From positions 51,573,257 through 51,637,256 of the forward strand of contig CP141128.1 in assembly GCA_035236585.1 (NCBI GenBank): DNA of 64,000 bases, written 5' to 3'. The notes under the pieces are model-generated. The model was not told the origin of the DNA. It saw nothing but the letters and a program-made list of their open reading frames with translations, and ran no database searches. The position numbers and the translations under genes are program-made. Positions 48,286 to 59,824 of the stretch are shown here, one piece after another. Each line of letters starts with the position of its first letter. The stretch's first letter is position 1. The DNA is from Warburgia ugandensis. Lineage: Eukaryota; Streptophyta; Magnoliopsida; Canellales; Canellaceae.

Positions 48286-50462
48286 ATGATAATACACTTA
48301 TTCCAGAATTCAAAGAAGTGCAAATTCTTCAATGATCTACTTATATTTTTTGGCTATGTTGTCTTAGTTGATGGCATGAAAATGGATCTTCATAAAGTGG
48401 AGGCTATTCTCAGTTGGCCAGTTCCACAATCTCTTCATATGAGAAGCTTTCATAGTCTTGCTTCTTTTTGTTCAAGATTCATAAAAAATTTCAACACAAT
48501 CATTGTTCCTATTATAGAATGTTTGAAGAGCAGAAATTTTGAGTGAACTAGGAAAGCACAAAGGAGCTCATCAAACAAATGGTAACCAATACTCATATTC
48601 CCTATTTATCTAATTTCAACTGCATCTATAAAGTCAAATGTGATGCTTCCAATGTGGGGATCGGTGCAATTCTTAGCCAATAGGAAAAATCAATTCCCTT
48701 CTTTGGTGAAGAACCCTGCAATTCTCACAAAAATTAATCAACTTACGACAAGGAGTTCTATGCTATTGTGAGGGTGTTAGAACATTAGAATCAATATTTG
48801 CATCCAGAGCCATTTATGCTTTTTTTTAGATCATGAAGCTTTAAGATTTTTTAGAGTCAATAAAAGCTAACTAGTATACATGCCACATGGATTAAATTTA
48901 TCCAATCTTTACGTTTGTGATCAAACATAAATGAAGAACACAAAACGTAGTTGATAATGACTTGAGCAAGAGGCACTCTTTGTTAACTATTTTGAATGCC
49001 AAAGTTTTTCATTTTGAAATAGTGAAGGACCTTTATGTGTGTAATCCCTACTTCCAATAGATATGGAGCAACTATAAGCATGGTCCATATCAATGATTTC
49101 TGATGCAAGGTGGGTTTCTATTCATGGAAAATCTCTTATGTATTCCTAAATGCTCTCTTAGGAAGCAATTATCTTTGACGCTCATGATGTAGGCCCTGCT
49201 GGATACTTTGGGGGAGATTATACTCTTGCTCTAGTGAAGATAAATTCTTGTAGCCAAAAATGACAAGAGATGTTTCCAAGCATGTACAATGGTGCATATC
49301 TGCCATCTAACAAAAAGTTCACTTCAGGACATAGTTTTATACACTCCATTCTTTGTTGCTAACAATCCTTTGAAAGAGGTAAGCTTGGATTTTGTCATTG
49401 GACTGCAGGGAGAATTTAAAAAAAAGAAAGAAAGAAAGAAACATTAATGGTGGTTGATTATCATTTCCCAAAAAATGATGCATTTCATAGCTTGTCTTAG
49501 TGATGTTATTTTATTTTAAAGAAGTTGTTAAACTCCATGGAATTAAAAAATCCATCACTTCAAATCAAGATCCAAATTTATGAGTCACTTTAGGCATACT
49601 TTATGAAAACATACTTGGAACTAGTTGTAATTCAATTCATCTTGTCATCTACAAACTAATAGGTAGGCTAAAGTTGTTAAGAGGAGTTTAGGAAATCTAT
49701 TGCCATGTTTGTGGGAAAGAACTATCTGCCAATGAGATTTGTTGTTAACTCAAGCTAAATTTGCTTTCAACAGTCCCTATAGCCTAACTATAGGTTGTTA
49801 TCCTTCTAAAGTGATATATGAAAAGAATCCTTTGAGTCTAATGGATTTAGTACCCTTTCTGTTAGCCAACAATTTTAGTGAAGATGCTAAAGAGAGAGCA
49901 AAGAAAATAAAAAACATGTAAGAGAAAATTCGAATGAAATTTGAGAAGAAAAATTAGAAGTACAAAGGTTAGATTAACAAACAAAAAATATCTACTGAAT
50001 TTCAATAAGGATATTTGATTTGGATGCACCTTAGAGAGGAAGAATTTTCTTAAGAAAAACATTTGTGCTCAAGTTAAGAGCAGCTGGTCCTTTCAAAATC
50101 TTGAAGAAAATTGGTGAAAATACTTACATGGTTGAGCTACCATCAAAATTAGATGTTTTAGAATTTTTTAATGTAGCTGATCTTTCAGCATACAAAGAAG
50201 AGGACAAGGTAGACAACTTGAAGATGAGTTCTTTCAACTCAGGGAGACAGACATAAGAGTGTCCTTAATCCTAAAGATCAATTATACATCAAAGGACGAC
50301 AAGATCAATCAAGAATTGGGCATTCTAATATATTTAAACCCTCTTGTAAAAGTCTTAGATACTGCTTACAATGAGGTCGCCATTCCTAATATATTTAAAC
50401 CCTCTTGTAGCATGAATGAGGGCATCATGTTTTGGAAGTTTTTTACTATTGAAGAAGCTTGA
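48286..50462 (+). pseudogene. Chromovirus-type gypsy pol, heavily decayed
   Basis: A third gypsy lineage on the plus strand. 48286-48546 has the end of RT (FFGYVVLVDGMKMDLHKVEA, RSFHSLASFCSRFIKNF). Downstream one can follow RNase H (about 48640-48960) and integrase remnants (about 49000-49800) through many stops. 49739-49921 has integrase C-region text (PYSLTIGCYPSKVIYEKNPL). 50065-50256 has GPFKILKKIGENTYMVELP and FFNVADLSAYKEED, the end region of Galadriel/CRM-type chromoviruses. A repeat of about 62 bp around ATATATTTAAACCCTCTTG sits at 50327-50415. Not functional; lineage is my reading of these motifs. Confidence 0.75.
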
Positions 50463-50881
50463 GTACTCTCTTTTGTGTCTTTTGTATCTCTTGGATGATA
50501 TTAGAGTTGTAAGGTGCCATGACCTATATCTTTAATCCTTAAAGTGGTGAGCTAGTGCTATACTTTAGCACTATATCTATTTGGTGGTGGTCCTCCTATA
50601 GCCTTAGAGTAGTGAGCTATTTTATTCTATCCTTTTAGATTGTATCAAATCTTAGATGATTTTATTGACTTCAATATAAAAATTTAGCAAGAAACTATGA
50701 ACGAAATATGGGAACTTACCACAAGAGTTCTTATGCATTGGATTTGTACAGTTTTAAACATGGAAAATAGTATTGACCATTAGTAGTAGGCATTTTGTCA
50801 AACATCTTATATGCATCAAATAAAGTAATGGTATGATGAATTTGTTGTTGTAGATGACAACCAAGTTCTTATGGAACTAGG

Positions 50882-50980
<99 letters not shown>

Positions 50981-52860
50981 ATTTGATACAAGTGTGGAGG
51001 AGTTGTATCATTCTTAAGACAATCCAGCCATCTATTTGATCTCCAAGGGTGAAATCAAACTTCTCAATGATGAGTCACTTAAAAAGTTGAAAGTAAAGAA
51101 AGAAAATAGGGGTTGTTTTTCTTCCAACTAACATAATATGAAATGAAATTCTAAAAGAAGTGGTTCCCAATTTGTTATGAAAGTTGTAGAGAGAAGTTTC
51201 CTAATTGATCATCTTCTCAAAATGGACAACTAGTTTTGGAGAAATAAAAAGGCAAAAGAAATACCCATTAAAAAAGGTCTAGAAGAAATACCCAATGGTG
51301 CAAAGATTAAATAAGCTTTGTTAGGGATCTAATGGTACTAATTCAATGAAATACTTTCTACAATGAAACCTCTATGATAACTAGTAAGGCAAATAGTTTA
51401 GATCAAGACATCATGTGGATGGGTCACAATGCTTCCCATGTATCTTAGATAAGGACTTCTTGGAGAACTACTACAAAATAAAATACAAATAGAACTATGA
51501 CAAAATACAATACAAAGCAACTTTTCTCTTTTAGTAAACAAATATGAAAAAATAACAACAATAAAATTAGAGCAGTCCAAGTTGTGTCTCATGGATCATA
51601 TGCTCATGCCTAAATCAATTCCATTGACATTGCAAAATAAGAGTGGGTATTAGATATGGATCCTATGATATGCTCACATCCAATAAAATGGCTCATGTTT
51701 ACAAGTTCATTTGAGAACATTAATCTAACAACAAACAATATTACATTTAGTTGTTATAATTAACCATTTTAATGCGTGCTTCACATTTCTCCAATGCCAA
51801 TAGGAGCTAGACTTTAAAAAAACTCTCAAAATCTTCAATAATTTGATCAAATTATCCAATTTGAATATCTATTTAGAAATCTAGGTATGTTTTCATTCCA
51901 GTTCTTTGGAAACCTTTATTTTAAATCCAATTTGCTTAAGTTTGAGTTTAAACTTATGTTTTAGTCTTTTTGTTGTGGCTTCTCAATATGTTAGTCTTAT
52001 CTTGCTTTCAAACAATCTTCATTTTCTAGTTCTCATAGCAAATATTTGATTCTAGCTCTTCAAAGTTTCACATCTAGTCTCTCGTTATTTGTATGAATCC
52101 TATTTGTTTAAATTCTCATCTTAACATAAATTTATTTTGTTTAGAAATTTTCTTAGTTCCAAGTTTTTCTCATAAACATACTTTGGTCTTTGGAGAAGAG
52201 AACATTCTCCTGGTCCTTTTTTCATCACACCTTTCCCTTTAATGGGTGTTTCTTTTACATTTCTTTTCTTTGAAACCATTCAATCGATTTGAGAAGATGA
52301 TTGGTTTGGAAATTTTCTAACTTTTGAATGCCTTGGAATATGTTAATCTTAAGATTTAATTAAGATTTTATTGTTATTATAATAAAATCCCATACTTTTA
52401 AGCGTCATGATATTGAGAAAGTTGATCTCACACTTAGAAATAGGACAGATGGCAGGATCTTCTTGGGAGTGATATAACTCCACACAACTAATTATTCCAA
52501 ATGATTTTGAGAGAGAGAGAGAGAGAGGCTAATGGTTGTACTTTCTTAGTTTTTTTTTTTTTTTAATTTTAATACCATTATAGGATACTTTTGTCAATTG
52601 AGAATATATGAGAAGAATATGGGTCTTGCTTAGGACCCACTATTAGTCTTTTTCTCTTTATTTAAACATACACCCATGCATAGCCTTGAACCATAGTCCC
52701 CCAAGTGAGACTCATCCTTACACCTGGAAGGCTTCAGTATGGGACCCACATGGTAGTTTCATCTTCTAATGTGATTAAATAACAAATGGAATGACAATAT
52801 TGAGACCCTCATGCTAATTGGGATGCACTCACTGAAATTTTTCAAATTATAAATTGGGCA
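50463..52860. other. No gene recognised; AT-rich spacer
   Basis: 2.4 kb with no usable ORF and no motif I can assign, apart from the (GA)n run and a shorter GA run at 52509-52527 followed by a T run (52551-52564). The right part may include the upstream portion of the LINE fragment. Confidence 0.5.
50884..50977 (+). repeat. (GA)47 microsatellite
   Basis: 94 bp of uninterrupted GA dinucleotides. Perfect over its whole length, so likely variable in length between individuals. Confidence 0.98.
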
Positions 52861-52864
52861 TGCA

Positions 52865-53936
52865 ATGAGCATACTGAATCCACATTACATCTATTCCTCT
52901 AGTACAAACATGTTGTGTTGTTTTGGAATGCTTTCAAAAAAATATTTTGGCCTCAATTCATGTAGTTCATCTAATATGAATGAAGCTATCCTTTTGTGGT
53001 GTCATACTGGAAAAAAGAAAAAAAATTTCACTATATTGCATATGCCATTAGTGTTCAATAAATTTGGCTGGCTACGAATTGAATCCTTCATGAGGGTCAA
53101 GTTGAATGATAGGCAATCAAAATTGATTGGAAAACTAGGGTGATTGAATATGCAAACTCTCTTCAATGTTGCCCACACTATTTTTAGAGTCATTTGTCTA
53201 TGTTGAATAGATGGAAGAAGGTCAATCTAGTGCAGGAAAAAAGGAACATATTCAAGGTTGGATAGTCCTTCCAATCCAAGGAATTGTTCAACTATCTTTT
53301 GATGTTTCTGCACTTGGAAATTCAGATCTCACAAGGGCAAGTGGCCTCATAAGAAAATGTTGTGGCATATGCAGAGCATCACATTGCATTTTCCTTAAAT
53401 GTAAATCTAATAAAGAGGCAAACTAGTCACTCCTTTGGGAAGGTATTAAATTGGCAACTAATATGGGTTTTTCTCATCTTCAAATATGCAAGGACTCCAT
53501 GTTGCTAATCTCTCTATGGAAAAAAGAACCAAGACCTTTTGGAAAGTCAGATAAGTTTAGGAAGAGTTCATCAGACTTCTACAATTCAAGGAAGTGCAAT
53601 TTAAGCATGTTTATATGGAGGCAAATGAAGCAGCAAACTATTTGGCTATGAGGGCATCTGAACCAAGACCTTTTGGAAAGTTAGATAAGTTTAGGAAGAG
53701 TTCATCAGACTTCTACAATTCAAGGAAGTGCAATTTAAGCATGTTCATATGGAGGCAAATGAAGCAGCAAACTATTTGGCTATGAGGGCATCTACATAAA
53801 GGTGAAACTCTTGCATGTTTAATGTATAGAGTTATGAGTGATGCCTAAGCCATCCATTATGATAGGATTTTAAGAAACTTAAGCATGTATGGTTATATTC
53901 CTTTTGTTAATCTATCATCAATCTATCAAAAAAAAA
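52865..53936 (+). pseudogene. LINE fragment: ORF2 tail with RNase H-like domain
   Basis: The 3' end of a non-LTR retrotransposon. 52900-53200 resembles the region after the zf-RVT zinc domain (CCFGMLSKKYF, IWLATN). 53290-53650 resembles the plant LINE RNase H-like domain (RVT_3): SFDVSALGNSDLTRASGLIR, LLWEGIKLATNMGFSHLQI, then KHVYMEANEAANYLAMRAS. There are stops and shifts. A 135-bp in-frame tandem duplication repeats the end of the domain. It ends near a short A run (53929-53936) that could be the remnant of the poly(A) tail. Confidence 0.75.
53525..53794 (+). repeat. 135-bp in-frame tandem duplication in LINE
   Basis: 53525-53659 and 53660-53794 are almost identical, both starting GAACCAAGACCTTTTGG. 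The length is 45 codons, so the reading frame is kept. Confidence 0.93.
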
Positions 53937-54407
53937 TCAAGGCCCCTCATTTTGGGAAAATTTTGTAGAAGGCTCTTTGGTTGGAAAAACAAAACTCTTG
54001 CCAAAGTTAGAAGACTAACACTAATAAAATCAGTTTTGTCCAATAAGCCTATTTATGTGGCCTCCTCTCCTAATACCTTCTAATGATCTTTTTGAATGTG
54101 ACAAATTGTAGTGTGTCTATCTTTAGAATGGGAGAGGTGATACTCCTAATCCACATATGGTTGCTAGGGAGAATATCACCATGCCTAAATCCATGGGAGG
54201 GCTCAGTATTATAGATTTGTCTGTTATGCAAAGGACTCTCAAATCAGCCTCATAGCCTTGGAAGGATTCTCAAAATTGAAAGACTTGTTTCATTTTGGGG
54301 CTTCCATGGATTATTGGAGATGGATCCATAACTAGGCCCTTGCAAGACAATAGGAATAGGATTGGACCACTTTCCAAGTACTCACTACCAAAATTGAGGT
54401 CTTATAA
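53937..54407 (+). pseudogene. Second LINE fragment: end of reverse transcriptase
   Basis: Reads FGWKNKTLAKVRRLTLIKSV and LSNKPIYVASS, the C-terminal RT region of plant LINEs (family form GWK-x-LS-x-GR-x-TLIKSVL). Then come MPKSMGGLSIIDLSVMQRT and the start of the zf-RVT region. This lies downstream of RNase H text, the reverse of the order within one LINE, so it is a separate 5'-truncated copy. It is interrupted at 54407 by the LTR-B. Confidence 0.8.
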
Positions 54408-54973
54408 TGTAACACCCCTAACTTTTGTAAGGAGATTGAATAAATAATGAAATTAAAATTTTTAAGAAAAATCAGGATAGAATATTAGGGTTATTAAAAA
54501 TGCACTTCTCATAGAAGTAGAATCAAGGTATAAGACATGTATAATTGAAAACATACTCAATGAACCAATCAGAATGACTATAAGTACGACAAATTCTAAG
54601 CCTGAATGAAAAATCCTTATTTTTCTCCATTTTTATGAATAAAAAGGGTAAAATAGTAATTTTACTCATAACTGAGACCTAAGACAATAATATTTAGAAT
54701 GTACTCAGAAATACGATTCCAACACCACTAAGTACGCTCAATTTCGATTTGGGAGAATAAAATTGATTTTCTCCACATAAGGGCAAAATAGTCTTTTCAC
54801 ACCTTTGTGGGGCCCACAAATGGATCCAACAGTGAGAAAACATGTAATCATGAGTCAAACCACTACCACCTACTAGTGGAGAAGGAGGTGGTAGTGGGAA
54901 TCCAATGACAATTTAATACTAAAAAGAAATGAAACATGATAATTACATATAATCATGGAATATTCAAAAATCC

Positions 54974-54983
54974 CTATAAATAG
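54974..54983 (+). promoter_or_regulatory. TATA box of solo LTR-B
   Basis: CTATAAATAG, 566 bp from the LTR start. Confidence 0.7.
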
Positions 54984-55602
54984 CCCATAAATTTCCCAAA
55001 AATTTTCCTAATGTTCGTCATGAGGTCCCTTACCATGCCCTGAAATCCCAGCTCCAAAATCCTCCCCAATATTCCCCAAAATTTTCTTCTTTCCTTCTTT
55101 CTCTCTCTTTCCCTAGGAGAATGTCTACAAACGCACCCGACAGACAATTTATGTTTGTTATTAGAGCATGTCCAGAAACGCGTTGTCCCTGATGAACAAA
55201 GGTTTTTGCATGGGAAACCCTATTTGACTTAGCCATCCAATTCCATCTGTTAGAATCAGATCTCCACCATTGGATCTGTTCGGCCAAAGTAAATCTACAA
55301 AAGCCTTAAGAAATTTGGATGATCTACCTCTTGAATCGACAGGAAACTCAAAATGAAAACAAGAACGGTACTGGGTACTGTCTCCAGCAATAAAAACTAG
55401 TTATTTCAGTGAATCTGGCCATTAAAAGTCAATCTAGAACCATTGGATCTCTTCAATATGTGGTGATCTACAAAAGCCCCATATTTTCCAGTTTTCTCCG
55501 GCAACAGAATCAGAGAAATCACGCTCTGTATATTTTTCAATGAAGCTAGGATTTCTTTGGTGTTATTTCTTCTTCTCCATGAAAATCTTTCACCGGCCGG
55601 CC

Positions 55603-55609
55603 CAGGTAA
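55603..55609 (+). promoter_or_regulatory. Consensus splice-donor-like site in LTR-B
   Basis: CAG/GTAAGT, a full match to the plant 5' splice-site consensus, about 600 nt after the predicted RNA start. Other LTR-B copies have CAG/GTAGGT in the equivalent place. Confidence 0.5.
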
Positions 55610-57259
55610 GTTGTTTCCCCTCCTTCTTAAGTTCATTCCATCATTCCCCTACAGTTTTCTAGCTTACTTTGGATCTCCTTGACCGTTGATCCATCAAAAA
55701 AGATGGATCCATCATGAAGGGTTGAGATCCCATCCATTCACAGCTTAGATGCAACTTTTGAGCTGTTGGATAGATTCTTGGGGCCCAAAAATCCCAAGAG
55801 ATGTAATATGGGCTATTGATCTTATAAGATGAGGGAGATCAAGTGATGAGCGATCCGACAATCTAGATCTGGACCATCTCGCCTATCACCGGTCACCTCT
55901 CCTAGGTGATGGGTAATCCTAGGTAACGCCACATAGGCTGCCCTCCCAGTTTGTCACATTCTGTGGAGTTGACCTGAACTGTTGACTTTTGATTTGAAAC
56001 CTTAATTCTTCAATTAAGAGCTCATTTTAGCTCTGATTTTAGATCTGAAAGCCCTGATGAATTCCTTATTTTATGTAAAATCTTATGGAATTATTATAAT
56101 TATGTTTTTAATTCTGTTTATGTAAATTATTTAGTAAAATTCGTAGTAACAAACTTGGATCATGATCAAGATGATCTCAAAATAGAGATATGAATAAAAA
56201 GATAGGTTTATGAGGTCCCAAAACTCTAAGTACCATGATCACAGTAAAATCTCTCGATCTTTAAATCAAGTAATTAAACAAAAACAATAAGATCAAATAT
56301 TAGCCCTTAAAACGGGCTAAAATCTTAAAATCCAAATTCTGATCTTAATTTAACTCCAAATTGAGATAAAAAAGTTGGGTTGGCTTCCTCTTGATGAGGA
56401 GAACCTACTAAACCAATAAAATCATAAGTTTAATTCATTAAACATTTTGAATTTAAGTAGGTAAGGGTACTAACATCCTTGATCTACAAGATCTAGGATG
56501 ATCAAACCATTTAAATCATTTTGGATGATGATCTAATAATATACTAACTTAAATAAATGGGTTGGATGTAATTGAATTGGCAGATCTTAAGAGATCTAGC
56601 CTTAAAAGTAGTAAAATCAATAAAAATGAATTGTAATCTCCTTGATCAATTTGATCAAGGAAGATTGGACAATATGGATGTAATTGGATGATGATATAAA
56701 GTTAATATCATATGAATTGATAGACTTGATGATGATAATTTGGGATAGATTAAGATCTATGCCCTTAAATTGGATAAAATGACTTAAGATCTTCTTGATC
56801 GGTTGGATCAAAAAAGATTAAATCATATGATGAGATGTATCAACAATCTAGTGATAAAATCACATTAAGAAAATGTATTAGATCTAAAGGAAAATGAAAG
56901 ATCAAGATCTAAACCCTAAAAGGGATATAAAAAAATGAATAGAAATCAACTATGACTATTGGATCACGATGAACAGTTATGACATGTTAAATTTTCATTT
57001 GAATTATTGAATGTTATTATAATTGTCTTTTTATTGCTTAGTAGATTTAATTGTTAGATTTATTTATTTATGCTTTAATGCTTATGTTATGAAAATTACA
57101 TTGAAAATGTAATTAAATGAAAAATAGAGTTGAAGGACATTCACATGGAATGAATGACATGGACATAATGATAGTAAGGGCTACAGTTAGTAGGATAATA
57201 TAAGGAATATCATTTCCTTGGCCCAAATTAGAAGAATAATGAAACTCCGTGAATGACAT

Positions 57260-57520
57260 TTTAAATGTTCATGGATTTAATTAAAATCAATTAGAAAGAG
57301 TACTTAGTGTTAAAATGCTCATAGGAACCTTATGAAAGGTTGAGTTAAGGTCACTCTAGTGAATGCTGAACATGGTGGTTAAGGGGGTTCTCTAATAGAG
57401 CCTTACTCTTCCCCTACCTTTCGTTGATGTTTGTGAGGTCTAAACACCTTCTTATATGACGAATGAAGTAACCACTTTGTGGTCAACCATTCAGCTAGTA
57501 AGCCTTAGCCAATTGGAAAT
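57260..57520 (+). promoter_or_regulatory. Structured leader module, copy 5 (LTR-B 54408)
   Basis: TGTTT-GTGAGGTCT-AAACA at 57428-57446, a T-A pair in place of the C-G pair of copy 4. AACCTT/AAGGTT, GGGG/CCCC, AGAG/CTCT and GGTGGTTA/TAACCACT (one wobble) are also kept. Confidence 0.75.
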
Positions 57521-58533
57521 AAGAGGAGCTGTCAAGACATAGGATGGAATAAGCTATCTTCAACCAGTAAAACATTAACTGGTTGAATATTAATAATAAG
57601 AGTATAAAAGGTTAGTAAATTATCTAATCCTAATAAAAATTGTACGTAAGATAAGGATGATCAAACAAGATCCATAGGATCTTGAATGATTAAGAATAAT
57701 AAGAATCCTAATGTCGTATTTTATTATGTATCTATGTATGTATGTTATAGAAAAATCTAGATAGAGAATTTAAACCCTTGATCAAACATGATTCAAGGAA
57801 AAATTATGGCATCCCTTATAGGAATAGATGAAGAAAGAATACTTGTATAAAGGAATAACTTTATACGTATGGTTTGATAGATGTATGAATCAAGACCATG
57901 ATGGACAATATGGAGTAAATACCACTTGAGATGTTGAATCAAGACCATGATACCACCATGATCTTCTGTCTAGAATTATAGACCTTCATTATATAAGTAT
58001 CCTTGGTACCTTAGCATAATAATGATCCTATCACATGATCCAACCAAATGATCTAACCCCATGATCCAATTCAATTGATCCAATGATCTAATCAAATGAT
58101 GAGAAATTAATGAGGTGTTTAGACTAAGGAAACCCTATAAATAGTGACATAGAAAATATTCCAGCCTTAGTTAAACAGACACATCATCTGTTATGTACAA
58201 TGTATTTTACATACAAGCATGTTGGCTTGTGATTTTGTTTTACACAACCATAGGACTGGGGATGCTATGTTAGGAAAGTTATGAGGGTTTAGCCACCTAC
58301 TTCCTAAAATTTATATGATGAATACCATGCCCAAAGAGAGGCTAAATGTCAGGTGGGGAAATTATGGGAAGGCCTCCATTGTGACAGCCATGATCCTCAC
58401 CCATGCAGACATGGACTTTGTTATTTTCACAATTGGCATCAGTGGATTATTATGCAATTATTCGGGCATTATACGGATTTAGACTGTGGCATAGTAGTCC
58501 TTAAGTATTTTGCATTATGATGCACATATGATA

Positions 58534-58568
58534 GGCATAGTGTAATGCCATGGCATGATGAGATGCCA
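58534..58568 (+). other. Twin hairpins of LTR-B (54408 copy)
   Basis: GGCAT-AGTGTA-ATGCC (58534-58549) and TGGCAT-GATGAG-ATGCCA (58551-58568), two adjacent hairpins with the same stem and loop size. Confidence 0.7.
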
Positions 58569-58831
58569 CTACATGAGTTCCTAGAAAGAAAATCCCGCAT
58601 GAGAATGGGCTGAATATTGATCTCCTAAGTGGGAGTAAAGTCAGGGGAAGGATCAAATTTTGAGCATTTTTACTATTTTTAATTGATTTACCCTATACTA
58701 CATAAATAATGTATATACTCTATGTTGAGATAATCCATGAGTAGATAACCATGATAGAATAATGACTGAGGTATGTATTCTTATATTAGTGAAGTAGTAT
58801 ATTTTTGTATCCCCTACCAAGCATAGCTTGC

Positions 58832-58869
58832 TGAGATATTGTAAATGTTTGAATGTTTACAATATCTCA
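58832..58869 (+). other. Conserved LTR-B 3' hairpin, copy 4
   Basis: TGAGATATTGTAAA (58832-58845) pairs perfectly with TTTACAATATCTCA (58856-58869) over 14 bp. CAAGC-ATA-GCTTG lies just upstream (58819-58831). About 190 bp before AATAAA. Confidence 0.85.
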
Positions 58870-59056
58870 AATATAGGGAAGGAGACTTAAGAAAGAAAGC
58901 TTAAAGACTCAGAAGTTGTAAGACTGATCAGGGTAATTCCCTTGAAGCTTGTGTAATCTGGTTATGTACTTAATTTGGATTGTATTTGGACAATGGATTG
59001 TAATTGTAATATAGGGGCTGTGTAAAAGTGAACTACTAGATGATTCCTGGTATTCA

Positions 59057-59062
59057 ATAAAA
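59057..59062 (+). terminator. Poly(A) signal of solo LTR-B
   Basis: AATAAA in ATTCAATAAAAATTT, at the same place relative to the LTR end as in the other copies. Confidence 0.6.
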
Positions 59063-59245
59063 ATTTATTTTATAAAAAGTGTCTATGTGTATTATATACA
59101 TTGAGGTGAGACTTGGGTTTCGTTACAAACGAATTTAAAAGAAAAGAATTTTTGCTACATTGTTTGCAATTTTTTTTTACCATTAAGGGCCCAACCTTTG
59201 AAAAATGTATTACAAAATGTGTTACAAAAACTCAGGTCATCAAAA

Positions 59246-59824
59246 TATAGGATGATTTGAAAAAACAGTCTTATATTTTTGAAATATATAGGACCATCTT
59301 TTATATATTCTTTTTAAAACAATAAGTAACCATGGGTTTTTTTTATCTCGGTTACTCAACGAAAAACTTGAAGATTAGGTTGGATTTATGTAACTTTTGT
59401 CGTGAACTTCAATTTTCATGGTTGATATCAGTTAGGGTATGTATTCTTTATTTTCTTTGTCCTGTGTACTTTATTTCATGATTATGTAAGATATTTCCCT
59501 AAAGTTTTCCCTTCCTATGTGTGCATCATTCATGTGTATGGATTGATTAGCAATGTGTGAATCATTCATGTTAATTTAGTAATGTATTTGCATCATTCTT
59601 TCTTACCATTGTCCCAATGATAGAGTTGTAATTTTGAGCCCTCTCTAATACATACATACATACATATATATATATATATATGTATGTATGTATTTCCTAA
59701 TGTATATACATTTTCTTCACATACAAAGTGTTTGGTTAGATGCATGTCTAGATAACTTAATGTTATTAATATTTTCATATATAAAAGGTCTTCGCACGCA
59801 TCTGAACTTGATGTTTTTGCCAAA
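59246..59824. other. AT-rich spacer before CACTA gene
   Basis: No ORF. It contains CATA repeats followed by an AT run and GTAT repeats (about 59647-59695), which together make an imperfect palindrome. It could be the 5' region of the CACTA element, but I see no CACTA-type terminal repeat. Confidence 0.5.

Larger units (their letters stand above)
54408..59245 (+). mobile_element. Solo LTR-B, 4.8 kb
   Basis: Starts TGTAACACCCCTAAC and ends GGTCATCA plus 2-3 altered bases. Flanks are TATAA (54403-54407) and TATAG (59246-59250), a target duplication with one mismatch. No interior and no second LTR. It has a TATA box (54974-54983), CAG/GTAAGT (55605/55606), the structured module (57260-57520), twin hairpins (58534-58568), the long hairpin (58832-58869) and AATAAA (59057-59062). 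It is the best copy for studying the family, being complete and uninterrupted. Confidence 0.9.

Noticed and set aside
48286..50462. Considered as an endogenous pararetrovirus because of the isolated RT
   Set aside because: RNase H is followed by integrase remnants and a chromovirus-type C-terminal text, as in LTR retrotransposons; no movement-protein or coat-protein motif is seen.
59641..59700. Palindromic CATA/TATA/GTAT run as a transposon terminal inverted repeat or origin
   Set aside because: It is explained by adjacent simple repeats on opposite strands; no target duplication or element body is attached to it.
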